Source: Rhizobium gallicum bv. gallicum R602sp
GTDB lineage: Bacteria; Pseudomonadota; Alphaproteobacteria; Rhizobiales; Rhizobiaceae
DNA: 64,000 bases
Reading direction: 5' to 3'
NCBI RefSeq assembly: GCF_000816845.1
Contig: NZ_CP006880.1
Location: 496,001 to 560,000, forward strand
The translations under genes were made by a program, and so were the position numbers. Numbering within the stretch: position 1 is the stretch's first letter; each line of letters starts with the position of its first letter. Shown piece by piece: positions 1 through 9,730 of the stretch. The notes beneath the pieces were generated by a model that ran no database searches, was not told the origin of the DNA, and saw only the letters and a program-made list of their open reading frames with translations.

Positions 1-51
1 GATCGCGCCGAGGCAAATCAAGTCAAGATAATGGACCTTGCTGCGCGTTAG
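1..51 (+). CDS. C-terminal end of sugar ABC transporter ATP-binding protein (RbsA type), partial
   Basis: Only the last 16 codons of an open frame entering from the left edge are present, ending in TAG at 49-51. The tail contains QVKIMDLAA, which resembles the C-terminal helix of RbsA/MglA-type double ATPases. The ATPase is expected immediately upstream of an RbsC-type permease, and that is where this tail lies, 25 bp before the permease start. The fragment is too short for a firm family call. Confidence 0.55.
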   Translation, partial: DRAEANQVKIMDLAAR

Positions 52-76
52 CCGCGCACACGGGAGGAAACGCACC

Positions 77-1093
77 ATGAACACCACAACACAGACCATT
101 CCGCAGATCACCCCGTCACGGCGTCGTCTGCCGTCCGAGCTTACAATTCTCCTCGTGCTCGTTGGCATTTCCTTGACGTTCGAGATACTTGGGTGGATTC
201 TGCAGGGACAAAGTTTTCTGGCGAACACGCAACGCCTTGCGATCATGATCCTGCAAGTATCGGTGATCGGGATCATCGCGATCGGCGTCACCCAGGTGAT
301 CATCTCCGACGGCATCGATCTCAGTTCCGGCTCGATCGTCGGTGCGACCGCCATGATTTCGATGAGTCTGGCGCAGGCGAGTTCCTTCCCGAGGGCACTT
401 TACCCCGGTTTGACCGATCTTCCCGTCGTCGCGCCGGTCGCGGCCGGGTTGTTGGTCGGCGTTGCCTGTGGAGCGATCAATGGTTTCCTGATCGCCTACA
501 GCAGGATCCCTCCCTTCATTGCAACGCTTGGCATGATGGTGACGGCACGCGGGTTCGCGAAGTGGTACACCAAGGGCCAACCCATCAGCTTCCCAACCGA
601 CAGCTTTGCTGCGATCGGCAAGGGCCTCGCACCGGTGCTTATTTTCCTTGCGGTGGCAGCGGTCATGCATGTTGTTCTACGCTACACCCGCTACGGCAAA
701 TTTACCTATGCGATCGGCGCGAACCGGCAGGCCGCACGTGTGTCCGGGATCAACGTCGAACGGCATACGGTCAAGGTCTATGCGGTTGCCGGTCTTCTAT
801 CCGCACTGGCAGGAATCGTGGTGGCTTCCCGCGGACTGACCGCACAAGCCGGTATGGGAACAGGTTATGAGCTCGATGCGATCGCGATGGCCGTTATCGG
901 AGGGGTGTCGCTCTCGGGCGGGCGCGGATCGATCCCGGGCACCATGATCGGCATGGTCATCTTCGGCGTGATTATCTCCGGCTTCACCTTTCTGCGCCTC
1001 GATGCCTATTACCAAGAAATGCTCAAGGGGGTGATCATTGTCGCAGCCGTGGTGGCGGACGTGTACCGGCAACGCAAGCGCGTGAAATCCTGA
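77..1093 (+). CDS. iatP: Inositol/ribose-type ABC transporter permease (RbsC/IatP family)
   Basis: This 338-residue, very hydrophobic inner-membrane protein has the length and character of the RbsC family, with about 8-10 membrane segments. The glycine-rich segment AVIGGVSLSGGRGSIPGT near residue 270 is the usual cytoplasmic loop signature that contacts the ATPase. The ATG at 77 is preferred over an in-frame start at 38 because it has GGGAGG at 62-67. The gene sits between an RbsA-like tail and a periplasmic binding protein, then six inositol-catabolic genes. Myo-inositol or a related cyclitol is therefore the likely substrate, by analogy with Caulobacter and Sinorhizobium IatAP-IbpA. Family assignment is strong; the substrate is inferred from the neighbours. 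Confidence 0.85.
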   Translation: MNTTTQTIPQITPSRRRLPSELTILLVLVGISLTFEILGWILQGQSFLANTQRLAIMILQVSVIGIIAIGVTQVIISDGIDLSSGSIVGATAMISMSLAQASSFPRALYPGLTDLPVVAPVAAGLLVGVACGAINGFLIAYSRIPPFIATLGMMVTARGFAKWYTKGQPISFPTDSFAAIGKGLAPVLIFLAVAAVMHVVLRYTRYGKFTYAIGANRQAARVSGINVERHTVKVYAVAGLLSALAGIVVASRGLTAQAGMGTGYELDAIAMAVIGGVSLSGGRGSIPGTMIGMVIFGVIISGFTFLRLDAYYQEMLKGVIIVAAVVADVYRQRKRVKS

Positions 1094-1102
1094 ATTCGCA
1101 AA

Positions 1103-1138
1103 AGCAAAAGAGGGCCGGTCGGCCGTCCCTCTTTTGCT
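1103..1138 (+). terminator. Intercistronic hairpin between permease and binding-protein genes
   Basis: A perfect 12-bp inverted repeat (AGCAAAAGAGGG at 1103-1114, its complement at 1127-1138) encloses a 12-nt loop. The right arm contains TTTT, but no separate T tract follows. It could act as a partial terminator or as a 3' stability element that sets unequal transporter-subunit levels. Confidence 0.65.
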
Positions 1139-1180
1139 GAGCTGTGGCGCCAAAACCAAGTTCGATTTGTGAGAACTGCA

Positions 1181-2104
1181 ATGAGACAGCTTTTAATAAC
1201 GACCGCGCTTTGCCTTCTAGCCGCCCCGGCCTTTGCTGGCACGCGCGTGGCGGTGACAATGACGTCGTTCGATAACCCATTTCTGACGATTCTGCTGAAC
1301 GGAATCCGCGATGAAGCAAAACGGGTAAAAAATGTCGAACTCCTCACAGAGGACGCTCAACTCGATCCTGCCAAACAGCTCAACCAAATCCAAAACTTCA
1401 TTGCCAACGGTGTTGATGCAATCATCGTGAATGCCGTTGACGGCGACTCGACGGCCGCGATCACACGGGCGGCAGCTGATGCGGAGATCCCGCTCGTCTA
1501 CGTCAACCATCCGCCGGCCGAACTTGCTTCGGGATTGCCGGAAGGCACAGCCTTTGTCGGTTCCAACGAACTCGATTCCGGCACGATGGAAGCGAAAGCT
1601 GCCTGCAAGCTTCTGGGCGGCAAAGGTCGCGTCGTCATTCTGATGGGGCCGCTTGAAAACCATGCAGCCCTTGTGCGCACAAAGGATGTCGAGGCCGTCT
1701 TTTCTCAACCCGGTTGCCGGATCGATATCGTCGAAAAGCAGACAGCGAACTGGAACAGGACCCAGGCGCAGGACCTCGTCTCTTCCTGGCTGACGGCCGG
1801 GCTGAAGTTCGATGCGGTGGTTGCCAATAACGACGAGATGGCCATTGGCGCGGCTCAGGCTTTGAAGGCGGCTGGCGTCGCGATGAACGACGTTGTCATC
1901 ACCGGCATCGATGCCACGCCAGATGGACTGGCCGCCATGGAGGCCGGAGACATCGACGCGACAGTTTTCCAGAACGCAACAAAGCAAGGCGAAGCCGCAG
2001 TCCAGACGGCTGTCAGATTGGCAGGAAAGCAGGCCAGCGAGCGCACCCTTTGGGTACCGTTCGAACTCGTCACCCCCGACAACATGGCCGCCTACCAAAA
2101 ATGA
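1181..2104 (+). CDS. ibpA: Periplasmic sugar/inositol-binding protein (type I periplasmic-binding fold, IbpA-like)
   Basis: This 307-residue protein has a clear signal peptide: MRQLLITTALCLLAAPAFA, with cleavage after AFA. Mature-protein features include SFDNPF near the start, QNFIANGVDAIIVNAVD, and a late NNDEMAIGAAQAL ligand-pocket segment. All are typical of RbsB/IbpA-type binding proteins. An in-frame GTG at 1169 is possible, but the ATG at 1181 gives a normal signal peptide and has GAGAA at 1171-1175. It captures ligand in the periplasm for the permease encoded just upstream. Inositol as ligand is inferred from the following IolH/IolG/IolI/IolC genes. Confidence 0.83.
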   Translation: MRQLLITTALCLLAAPAFAGTRVAVTMTSFDNPFLTILLNGIRDEAKRVKNVELLTEDAQLDPAKQLNQIQNFIANGVDAIIVNAVDGDSTAAITRAAADAEIPLVYVNHPPAELASGLPEGTAFVGSNELDSGTMEAKAACKLLGGKGRVVILMGPLENHAALVRTKDVEAVFSQPGCRIDIVEKQTANWNRTQAQDLVSSWLTAGLKFDAVVANNDEMAIGAAQALKAAGVAMNDVVITGIDATPDGLAAMEAGDIDATVFQNATKQGEAAVQTAVRLAGKQASERTLWVPFELVTPDNMAAYQK

Positions 2105-2111
2105 CGGCCGT

Positions 2112-2145
2112 GGCCGCGGTCGATCTCCTCCCGGATCCCGCGGCC
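2112..2145 (+). other. Intercistronic hairpin downstream of the binding-protein gene
   Basis: GGCCGCGG at 2112-2119 pairs perfectly with CCGCGGCC at 2138-2145 around an 18-nt loop. There is no T tract. It lies between the binding protein stop and the next gene, where hairpins often stabilise the highly expressed upstream message. Confidence 0.45.
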
Positions 2146-2198
2146 CCACCAATCGACGCCTTCTGAGGCATGTCGCTAAAACACGAAGGAACCAACAT

Positions 2199-3098
2199 AT
2201 GCGTATCGCCCTTGACCCGTTCATGCATCGTCATCTCAGCCTCGAGGAGCTGCCGCGGAAGGTCCGCGAGCTCGGCTATGAATGGATTGAACTGAGCCCC
2301 CGCGCCGATTTTCTGGAATGGTTCAAGGCACCCCGGGTTTTCCCTGAGCGTATCAAAACCTTCAAGAAAGCGCTGGCCGCCGAGGGTGTGAAGATCGCCT
2401 CATTGTTGCCGATGTATCGCTGGGCCTCGAATGACGAGACCGAGCGTCAGGCCGCTGTGCGTCACTGGAAGCGCGCCATCGAAATCGCGGTGGAGATGGA
2501 AGTCGATACGATGAATTCGGAATTCGGGCGCGGTCCGCACCCCGACAAAGGCTCGTGCTACTGCTGCCACACCGGGTCGATGATCGAGGCCTGTGAAGAC
2601 GCATGGTGGCGCTCGATGGAGGAACTTGTACCGATCTTCGAACGTGAGAACATCAGTTTACACGTCGAGCCGCATCCGGAAGACTGGTGCGAAACATTGC
2701 AGCCCGCGCTCGACATCATCCGCACGGTGAATTCGAAGAACGTCAAGTTCCTCTATTGCGCCCCGCACACCTTTTACTTTGGCGACGATACCAAGGCGAT
2801 GCTGCGCGAGGCCAAGGACGTTCTCGCGCACGTTCATGTGGGCGATACCTTCAATCACAAAGCGTCGTCGGGTCTGCGCTATATTCTCAACCCACCGGGT
2901 ACCCAGGCGCGTGTTCACCAACATCTCAATATCGGCCAAGGCGAGGTCCCCTGGGACGACTTCTTCGGCACGCTCGCCGATATTGGCTTCGACGGTATTA
3001 TGACCTCCTGCGTCTTCGCCTGGGAGGACAAGGCAGACGAGTCTGGACGGTTCATGTGTAGCGAAATGAACAATTACATCAAAAAGTACCGAAAGTGA
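2199..3098 (+). CDS. iolH: IolH-like TIM-barrel protein (sugar phosphate isomerase/epimerase family)
   Basis: This 299-residue protein belongs to the AP-endonuclease-2/xylose-isomerase TIM-barrel superfamily. It opens with [17 protein letters not shown] and contains NSEFGRG near residue 106, [10 protein letters not shown], and [10 protein letters not shown]. As far as I remember the IolH proteins of enterobacterial inositol clusters, these segments match closely. The exact reaction of IolH is not settled. A Cys-rich patch (C120, C122, C123, H124) is unusual for this fold. The ATG at 2199 with GAAGGA at 2185-2190 was chosen; the frame stays open much further upstream, but that part overlaps the binding-protein gene. 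The next gene is iolG, 10 bp downstream. Confidence 0.7.
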   Translation: MRIALDPFMHRHLSLEELPRKVRELGYEWIELSPRADFLEWFKAPRVFPERIKTFKKALAAEGVKIASLLPMYRWASNDETERQAAVRHWKRAIEIAVEMEVDTMNSEFGRGPHPDKGSCYCCHTGSMIEACEDAWWRSMEELVPIFERENISLHVEPHPEDWCETLQPALDIIRTVNSKNVKFLYCAPHTFYFGDDTKAMLREAKDVLAHVHVGDTFNHKASSGLRYILNPPGTQARVHQHLNIGQGEVPWDDFFGTLADIGFDGIMTSCVFAWEDKADESGRFMCSEMNNYIKKYRK

Positions 3099-3108
3099 GG
3101 CTTTCCAA

Positions 3109-4119
3109 ATGACTGTTAGAATAGGTGTCATCGGCACCGGTGCAATCGGCCGAGACCATGCACGCCGCATCAATCAGGTTCTTGGCGGGGCGACAGTCGT
3201 CGCGTTGAGTGACGTGAACCGCGCCTCGGCCGAAGCGGTGAAAAGCGACATTGCGCCTGATGCTGCAATTTTCACCACCGGGGAGGAACTGATTTCCTCA
3301 CCCGATGTCGACGCTGTGCTTGTCACCTCTTGGGGTGCCACTCACGAACAATATGTACTGGCCGCGATCGCTGCCGGTAGGCCATGCTTCTGCGAAAAGC
3401 CTCTGGCGACGACCGCCGATGGCGCCAAGCGCATCGTTGATGCAGAAGTTGCGCACGGCAAACGACTTGTACAGGTCGGTTTCATGCGCAGATATGATGC
3501 GGGTTATGTCGCCCTGAAGCAGTTCGTGGATACCAAGATCGGTGCGCCGATCATGGTTCATGCCGCCCATCGCAACCCGGCCGTCCCCGAGCAATATGTT
3601 ACGCCGATGGCCATCCACGATACGATGATTCACGAAATCGACGTGCTGCGCTGGCTGTTGAATGACGACTACGTTTCTGCTCGTGTGCTGTTTCCGCGTT
3701 CGGCAGCGCGCAGTCATGCCAAGCTTAGGGATCCCCAGATTGTCATTCTGGAGACTGCCAAGGGCACGACCATCGATGTCGAAATCTTCGTCAACTGCCA
3801 CTACGGCTACGACATTCAGTGCGAGGTCGTTGGCGAAGACGGTGTTGCCACTTTGCCTGAGCCGATGGCAATCCAGACGCGTCTCGGCGCCAAGCTTCAA
3901 AACGATATCCTCACCGATTGGAAGGATCGCTTCATCGCCAGCTATGACGTTGAGCTGCAGGACTTCATCAATGCCGCTGCCAAAGGCACGGCGGCTGGCC
4001 CGAACTCCTGGGACGGTTATGTGGCGGCAATCACATCCGATGCCTGCGTAGCCGCGCAGGAAGCAGAGGGTGCCGCAGTCGCGATTAATCTTCCCGCTCG
4101 CCCTGCGCTTTACAACTGA
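3109..4119 (+). CDS. iolG: Inositol 2-dehydrogenase (Gfo/Idh/MocA family)
   Basis: This protein would oxidise myo-inositol to 2-keto-myo-inositol (scyllo-inosose) with NAD+, the first step of the Iol pathway. Its 336 residues begin with a Rossmann motif, GVIGTGAIG (6-14). K97 of the EKP motif, D171 and H175 (HDTMIHEID) line up with the catalytic Lys-Asp-His of IolG. The C-terminal domain contains [14 protein letters not shown], which I recognise from enterobacterial and Bacillus-type IolG rather than the rhizobial IdhA type. A second, IdhA-type paralogue is encoded at 15144-16151. The gene is in a tight plus-strand operon, 10 bp after the IolH-like gene and 8 bp before the IolI-like gene. Confidence 0.85.
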   Translation: MTVRIGVIGTGAIGRDHARRINQVLGGATVVALSDVNRASAEAVKSDIAPDAAIFTTGEELISSPDVDAVLVTSWGATHEQYVLAAIAAGRPCFCEKPLATTADGAKRIVDAEVAHGKRLVQVGFMRRYDAGYVALKQFVDTKIGAPIMVHAAHRNPAVPEQYVTPMAIHDTMIHEIDVLRWLLNDDYVSARVLFPRSAARSHAKLRDPQIVILETAKGTTIDVEIFVNCHYGYDIQCEVVGEDGVATLPEPMAIQTRLGAKLQNDILTDWKDRFIASYDVELQDFINAAAKGTAAGPNSWDGYVAAITSDACVAAQEAEGAAVAINLPARPALYN

Positions 4120-4127
4120 GGTCCTCC

Positions 4128-4913
4128 ATGCGTTTTGCCATCAACCACATCACCGCGCCCAAGCTGTCGCTTGAAAACTTCTTTGCGGCGGCTCGCAATC
4201 TGGGTCTGACGGAGGTCGAGATCCGCAACGATCTTCCCGACATCGTTGGGAAGGTGGAGCCTGAAGTCGTCAAAAAGGCTGCAGCGAGCGCCGGCGTCAC
4301 GATCATCTCGATCAACGCGCTCTATCCGTTCAACGTCTGGTCGGGTGAATTACCGAAGAAGGCTGTGACGCTCGCCGACTATGCGGCCGCTTCCGGCGCC
4401 AAAGCGCTTGTCATGTGCCCGCTAAACGACGGCACGAAAGTGTCGTTCGATGATCTCGTCGCGGCGCTGAAGGCCATGAAGCCGATCCTTGAGGAGCGCG
4501 GACTGACAGGCCTGGTTGAACCTCTCGGCTTCCCGATCTCCTCGCTGAGGACCAAGAAGGAAGCGCTTCGCGCCATCGACGCGGCTGAAGGCGGCGGCAT
4601 CTACAAACTCGTGCACGATACCTTCCATCACCACCTGGCCGGCGAGACAGAGTTCTTCGCGGAAAGGACGGGTCTGGTCCACATCTCGGGCGTCGTCGAT
4701 CCCAATGTCGCAGTGGATGACATGCTCGACGCCCACCGCGTGCTCGTCGATGCCAAAGATCGGCTGGAGAACATTCCGCAGATCAAGGCGCTCATCGCGG
4801 CAGGCTTCGACGGCCCCTACAGCTTCGAGCCTTTTGCCGAGGAAGTGCATGGACTGGCAGATCCGGAAACCGCCGTGCGCGAGAGCATCAGCTACGTTTC
4901 GGGCAAGCTCTGA
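4128..4913 (+). CDS. iolI: IolI-like TIM-barrel isomerase (2-keto-myo-inositol isomerase family)
   Basis: This 261-residue TIM-barrel protein starts MRFAINHITAPKLS and carries VEIRNDL, LVEPLGFP and LVHDTFHHHLAG. These provide the Glu, Asp and His metal ligands expected in IolI/xylose-isomerase-like enzymes. IolI interconverts 2-keto-myo-inositol and 1-keto-D-chiro-inositol, which allows chiro-inositol to enter the pathway. It is slightly shorter than Bacillus IolI (278 residues). The position between iolG and iolC supports the call, but hydroxypyruvate-isomerase-type relatives share the fold. Confidence 0.65.
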   Translation: MRFAINHITAPKLSLENFFAAARNLGLTEVEIRNDLPDIVGKVEPEVVKKAAASAGVTIISINALYPFNVWSGELPKKAVTLADYAAASGAKALVMCPLNDGTKVSFDDLVAALKAMKPILEERGLTGLVEPLGFPISSLRTKKEALRAIDAAEGGGIYKLVHDTFHHHLAGETEFFAERTGLVHISGVVDPNVAVDDMLDAHRVLVDAKDRLENIPQIKALIAAGFDGPYSFEPFAEEVHGLADPETAVRESISYVSGKL

Positions 4914-4994
4914 GCCGACAACCCGCTGCCTGCGCCTCGAGCGGCGCGGGCACCATGCACGTCAGGCAATTGCAGCCGGGTGCCGGAGGAAGAA

Positions 4995-6932
4995 ATGAAC
5001 AAGTCATTGGATGTCATCACGATCGGACGCTCGTCCGTGGATCTTTACGGGGTACAGATCGGCGGCCGGCTGGAAGACATGGGGTCGTTCCACAAATATA
5101 TCGGCGGCTCGCCGACCAACATGGCTGCCGGCACCGCCCGCCTCGGCCTGCGCTCGGCGCTGATCACCCGCGTCGGCGACGAGCACATGGGCCGCTTCAT
5201 TCGCGAGGAGCTTGCACGCGAAGGCGTCGACGTCACCGGGGTCAAGACCGATCCCGAGCGGCTAACGGCCCTCGTGCTCCTCGGCATCCGGGACGAGGAC
5301 CGCTTTCCGTTGATCTTCTACCGCGAGAACTGCGCCGACATGGCGCTCTGCGAAGACGATATCGACGAGGCGCTGATCGCCCGTTCCCGCTCGGTTGTCG
5401 CGACCGGTACCCATCTCAGCCATCCGCGCACCGAAAAGGCCGTGCTCAAGGCGCTGGAGCTCGCGCGCAAGCATGGCGCGCGGACCGCGCTCGACATAGA
5501 TTACCGTCCGAACCTCTGGGGCGTGGCCGGCCATGGCGACGGCGAGAGCCGCTTCGTCGAATCCGGCAAGGTGACCGCCAAACTGCAATCGACGCTGCGT
5601 CTCTTTGACCTGATCGTCGGCACGGAGGAGGAATTCCATATCGCCGGCGGCTCGACGAACACGATCGAGGCTCTGCGTGCCGTGCGTGCCGTCTCCACCG
5701 CCACGCTCATCTGCAAGCGCGGCGCGGCCGGCGCCGTCGCCCTGACCGGTGCGATACCGGATAGGCTCGACGAGGGAGAAAGCGGCCCCGGCTATCCGAT
5801 CGAGGTTTTCAACGTTCTCGGCGCAGGCGATGGCTTCATGTCGGGTCTCATCAAGGGCTGGCTGGAGGATGCGCCCTGGCCACGCGCGCTTCAGTATGCC
5901 AATGCCTGCGGGGCCTTCGCCGTCAGCCGCCATGGCTGCACGCCGGCCTATCCGTCGTTGGAGGAGCTCGACTTCTTCCTGAAGCGCGGCATCAAAGACA
6001 AGGCGCTGCGCAAGGATGGCGAACTCGAGCAGATCCACTGGGCGACGAACCGCCACAATGACTGGTCCACCATGCGCGTCTTCGCCTTCGACCACCGCAT
6101 GCAGCTGGAGGCCATGGCAGGTGCCACGCCCGAAAAGATTGGCCGTTTCAAAGAACTCTGCCTGAAGGCGGCCCTTGAGGTTCAGGGCGGACGACCGGGC
6201 TATGGCATCCTGTGCGACAACCGCCTCGGCCGCCGTGCGCTTCACGCCGCGTCAGGCACTGGCCTTTGGGTCGGCCGACCGGTCGAATGGCCGGGCTCGC
6301 GTCCGCTGACGCTGGAACCCGAACTTGGCCCCGACTTCGGTGGACTTGACGAGTGGGCGCTTGAAAACGTCGTCAAGGTCTTGTGCTTTTGCCATCCCGA
6401 CGACGATGCGCAGATGCGAGCTTCGCACGAAGAGACGATCAAGCGGCTGTTCGCGGCGACCCGTCGCAACCGGCTGGAATTCCTGCTCGAGATCATTCCG
6501 TCCAAGGTCGGTCCGGTCGATGACGACACGACGGCGGTCCTGATCCGGCGGTTCTACGAGATCGGCATCTATCCGGACTGGTGGAAACTTGAGCCGATGG
6601 CAAGCAGTGCCGCCTGGGAAAAGGCTTGCGCTGCGATCAATGAAAACGATCCGCACACGCGCGGCATCGTGGTGCTCGGTCTCGACGCGCCGGAGGCCGA
6701 ACTCGCAGCGAGCTTCAAGGTCGCGGCCGGCTTCCCGCTGGTGAAGGGCTTCGCGGTCGGCCGCACGATCTTCGCGCAGGCCGCACGCGACTGGCTTGCT
6801 GGCACCATCGCCGATGCTGAGGCGATCGAGGATATTCAGGCCCGCTATCAGCGGCTCTGCACAATCTGGGACGAAGCGCGCAGCGCAAGCCAGGACAATA
6901 ACGCGGCGGGACCGTCGCGCAGGAGGGTATGA
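4995..6932 (+). CDS. iolC: 5-dehydro-2-deoxygluconokinase fused to a DUF2090 (IolJ-like aldolase) domain
   Basis: This is a 645-residue two-domain protein. Residues 1 to about 325 are a PfkB/ribokinase fold with GGSPTNMAAGTARLG near the start and the anion-hole/catalytic motif LGAGDGFMSG around residue 275. This domain phosphorylates 2-deoxy-5-keto-gluconate. The rest is DUF2090, which in proteobacterial fusions is annotated as the 5-dehydro-2-deoxyphosphogluconate aldolase, the IolJ step. No separate iolJ is seen in the window. ATG 4995 with GGAGGA at 4985-4990 is favoured over the in-frame GTG at 4980. The stop at 6932 is one base before iolD, indicating translational coupling. Confidence 0.92.
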   Translation: MNKSLDVITIGRSSVDLYGVQIGGRLEDMGSFHKYIGGSPTNMAAGTARLGLRSALITRVGDEHMGRFIREELAREGVDVTGVKTDPERLTALVLLGIRDEDRFPLIFYRENCADMALCEDDIDEALIARSRSVVATGTHLSHPRTEKAVLKALELARKHGARTALDIDYRPNLWGVAGHGDGESRFVESGKVTAKLQSTLRLFDLIVGTEEEFHIAGGSTNTIEALRAVRAVSTATLICKRGAAGAVALTGAIPDRLDEGESGPGYPIEVFNVLGAGDGFMSGLIKGWLEDAPWPRALQYANACGAFAVSRHGCTPAYPSLEELDFFLKRGIKDKALRKDGELEQIHWATNRHNDWSTMRVFAFDHRMQLEAMAGATPEKIGRFKELCLKAALEVQGGRPGYGILCDNRLGRRALHAASGTGLWVGRPVEWPGSRPLTLEPELGPDFGGLDEWALENVVKVLCFCHPDDDAQMRASHEETIKRLFAATRRNRLEFLLEIIPSKVGPVDDDTTAVLIRRFYEIGIYPDWWKLEPMASSAAWEKACAAINENDPHTRGIVVLGLDAPEAELAASFKVAAGFPLVKGFAVGRTIFAQAARDWLAGTIADAEAIEDIQARYQRLCTIWDEARSASQDNNAAGPSRRRV

Positions 6933-6933
6933 C

Positions 6934-8769
6934 ATGACAGGAACCATTCGCCTTACGGCAGCACAGGCCATGTTCCGCTGGCTGGCCGTACAGATGACTG
7001 AGGAGGGGGAGCGCTTCATCGAAGGCGTCTGGGCGATCTTCGGCCACGGCAACGTCGCTGGAATTGGCGAGGCTCTGCATGGCATTGGCGATAAACTGCC
7101 CACCTGGCGTGGCCAGAACGAGCAGACCATGGCCCATGCGGCAATTGCCTATGCCAAGACCAAGCGCCGGCGCAAGGCAATGGCGATCACCTCGTCCATC
7201 GGCCCGGGCGCGACGAACATGGTGACGGCTGCAGCGCTCGCCCATGTGAACCGCCTGCCCGTATTATTCATCCCCGGCGATGTGTTCGCCAACCGCCGGC
7301 CGGACCCGGTTCTGCAGCAGATCGAGGATTTCGATGACGGCACTGTCACCGTGACGGACTGCTTCCGCCCGGTCAGCCGCTATTTCGACCGCATCACCCG
7401 TCCCGAGCATCTGCTGACCGTCCTGCCTCGCGCGATGCAGGTGATGACCGATCCCGCAAATTGCGGCCCGGTCACACTTGCATTTTGCCAGGACGTGCAG
7501 GCCGAGGCCTACGACTGGCCGGAAAGCTTCTTTGAGTCGAAGACTTGGCGCATCCGTCGTCCAGAGCCAGATCCGCGCGAAGTCGACGATGTCGTCGCAG
7601 TGCTCAAGGCCTCTTCACACCCGGTCATCGTCGCAGGTGGCGGTGTGCTGTATTCCGGCGCGGAAGCCGATCTGCTCGCCTTCGCCAAGGCGCACAATAT
7701 ACCGATCGTCGAGACGCAGGCCGGCAAGGGTGCAATCGACTGGCAAGAAAGGCTCAATTTCGGCTCGCCGGGCGTCACCGGCACCGATTGCGGCAACAAG
7801 ACCGCCGCCAGAGCCGACCTGATCCTTGGCGTCGGCACCCGCTTCCAGGACTTCACGACCGGCAGCTGGGCGATCTTCAGCAATCCGAGCCGCAAGCTCG
7901 TCTCGATCAACCTCGCCGGCTATGACGCGGCCAAGCACGGCGCCATCCCGCTGGTCTCCGACGCCAAGGTGGCGCTGGGGCGCATTTCCACTGCGCTCGG
8001 TTCCCACCGTTTCGCCGATCCGGATTTCGCCGCGCGCGGGGCCTGGTTCAAGGCGACCGATGCCGTCATAGCGGGCCCTGGAACGCCGAAGCCGAATTTC
8101 CGGCCTTCCGATGCCCAGGTCATTGGAGCGGTGCAGCGAATTTCGGGTCCAAAGACGGTTGCGATGTGCGCGGCTGGCACCATGCCCGGCGCCCTGCAGG
8201 TGCTGTGGCGGTCGGCCGCCGGTGGCTATCACATGGAATACGGCTATTCCTGCATGGGCTACGAGGTCGCCGGCGCTTTCGGCATCAAGCTCGCGGCGCC
8301 GGAAAAGGAAGTCGTGTGCTTCGTCGGCGACGGCAGCTACATGATGGCCAATTCCGAGCTCGCGACCGCCGTCATGCTGCGCGTGCCCTTCACCATCGTG
8401 CTGACGGACAATCGCGGCTATGGCTGCATCAACCGTCTGCAGCAGGAATGCGGCGGTGCTGAATTCAATAACATGTACAAGGACTGCAATATCGAGACCC
8501 AGCCGGAGATCGACTTCGTCGCGCATGCGACGTCGATGGGCGCGTATGCCGTCAAGGCCGCCGACATCGCGCAGCTCGAAACCGAGATCGTCTCGGCGCG
8601 CAGCCGGGACGTTCCCACGGTGGTCGTCATCGATACGGAAGCGGAAACCGGAGCCGGCATCGGCGGCGCCTGGTGGGATGTCGCCGTGCCGGAAGTCGGC
8701 ACCACCGAAAAGCTCAAGGAGGCCCGCGCGCACTATGAGGCGAACGTGGCCCGCCAACGCATCAACTAA
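6934..8769 (+). CDS. iolD: 3D-(3,5/4)-trihydroxycyclohexane-1,2-dione hydrolase
   Basis: This thiamine-diphosphate enzyme of 611 residues opens the cyclohexane ring of the diketone made by IolE, giving 5-deoxy-glucuronate. Sequence support includes [15 protein letters not shown], with the activating Glu, in the N-terminal PYR domain. The classical ThDP/Mg motif [16 protein letters not shown]...DN lies around residue 465. Length and order between iolC and iolE match the rhizobial iolCDEB operon. The start at 6934 has AGGAGGG at 6921-6927; an upstream in-frame start would lie inside iolC. Confidence 0.93.
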   Translation: MTGTIRLTAAQAMFRWLAVQMTEEGERFIEGVWAIFGHGNVAGIGEALHGIGDKLPTWRGQNEQTMAHAAIAYAKTKRRRKAMAITSSIGPGATNMVTAAALAHVNRLPVLFIPGDVFANRRPDPVLQQIEDFDDGTVTVTDCFRPVSRYFDRITRPEHLLTVLPRAMQVMTDPANCGPVTLAFCQDVQAEAYDWPESFFESKTWRIRRPEPDPREVDDVVAVLKASSHPVIVAGGGVLYSGAEADLLAFAKAHNIPIVETQAGKGAIDWQERLNFGSPGVTGTDCGNKTAARADLILGVGTRFQDFTTGSWAIFSNPSRKLVSINLAGYDAAKHGAIPLVSDAKVALGRISTALGSHRFADPDFAARGAWFKATDAVIAGPGTPKPNFRPSDAQVIGAVQRISGPKTVAMCAAGTMPGALQVLWRSAAGGYHMEYGYSCMGYEVAGAFGIKLAAPEKEVVCFVGDGSYMMANSELATAVMLRVPFTIVLTDNRGYGCINRLQQECGGAEFNNMYKDCNIETQPEIDFVAHATSMGAYAVKAADIAQLETEIVSARSRDVPTVVVIDTEAETGAGIGGAWWDVAVPEVGTTEKLKEARAHYEANVARQRIN

Positions 8770-8800
8770 CCCTCGCGACAATGCCTGGAAGGACCGAACC

Positions 8801-9718
8801 ATGATATTTTACGGAACAAATCCCATTGCCTGGTCCAACGACGACGACCAGACGATCGGCGCGCATCTGACATTGGAGGATTGCCTGTCGGATTGCCGCA
8901 AGATTGGGTTCGACGGCATCGAGAAGGGCCACAAGATGCCCAACGAGGGCGGCGCGCTGAAGGCCAAGCTCGGCGCGTTCGGCCTGCGCTTCATTGGCGG
9001 CTGGCATTCGACGAATCTTCTGGTGAACGACATCGTCACCGAGAAGGCGGCGCTGCAGAAGTTCATCGATATGACGAAGGCGGCCGGCGGCGACCACATC
9101 AACGCCTGCGAATGCTCCAACACCGTGCACGGCAGCGACGGAACGCCAGTCAACAACCGCCCGGTCATGAACGACGAACAGTGGCAGCGCTTCTCGGAAG
9201 GCTATGAGGCGCTTTCCAAATATGCTGCCGATCGGGGCGTCAAGATGGGCTATCACCATCACATGGGCACGATCATCGAGAGTGCCGACGACATCGACCG
9301 TTTCATGACGATGGCTGGCCCCTACACCCGTCTTCTGCTCGACACCGGCCATTGCACCTTCGGCGGGGCGAACCCGGAAGAAGTGGCGAAGAAATACATG
9401 GGCCGCGTGACCCATATTCATGCAAAGAACATCCGTCTGGAAATCATGAAGCAGGTCCGTTCCCAAAACCTTTCCTTCCTCGAAGGCGTGCGCCGGGGCG
9501 TGTTCACGGTTCCGGGCGATGCGGAAGGCTGCGTCGATTTCGCGCCGGTTCTGAAGATCGCGGCCGAACATGACTATTCGGGCTGGCTGGTGATCGAGGC
9601 CGAGCAGGACAGCGCGGTTCGCGAGCCCTTCCACTACCAGAACATGGGCCTGAAGGCGTTGAACTCGATCGCGCGCGACGTCGGACTGGACAAGGCTGCA
9701 GCCAGAGCAGCCGGATAA
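8801..9718 (+). CDS. iolE: Myo-inosose-2 dehydratase
   Basis: IolE dehydrates scyllo-inosose to the trihydroxycyclohexane-dione used by IolD. The 305-residue TIM-barrel protein begins [16 protein letters not shown]. It carries [30 protein letters not shown] and [12 protein letters not shown], all hallmarks of IolE and its divalent-metal site. GGAAGGA at 8787-8793 sets the start. The gene lies 31 bp after iolD and 12 bp before iolB. A diverged paralogue is encoded on the other strand at 14200-15114. Confidence 0.93.
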   Translation: MIFYGTNPIAWSNDDDQTIGAHLTLEDCLSDCRKIGFDGIEKGHKMPNEGGALKAKLGAFGLRFIGGWHSTNLLVNDIVTEKAALQKFIDMTKAAGGDHINACECSNTVHGSDGTPVNNRPVMNDEQWQRFSEGYEALSKYAADRGVKMGYHHHMGTIIESADDIDRFMTMAGPYTRLLLDTGHCTFGGANPEEVAKKYMGRVTHIHAKNIRLEIMKQVRSQNLSFLEGVRRGVFTVPGDAEGCVDFAPVLKIAAEHDYSGWLVIEAEQDSAVREPFHYQNMGLKALNSIARDVGLDKAAARAAG

Positions 9719-9730
9719 GGAAGAAGCGCA

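Noticed and set aside
1893..2198. N-terminal extension of the IolH-like protein
   Set aside because: The frame is open, but it overlaps the binding-protein gene and adds about 100 low-complexity residues; ATG 2199 has a ribosome-binding site and gives the family length.
5262..6245. Long minus-strand open frame opposite iolC
   Set aside because: It lies wholly inside a well-supported iolC and has no recognisable motif; high GC produces such shadows. The same applies to the long minus frames at 1217-2224, 7615-8802, 8762-10075, 16467-17525, 24074-25483, 27453-28823 and 56094-57218.
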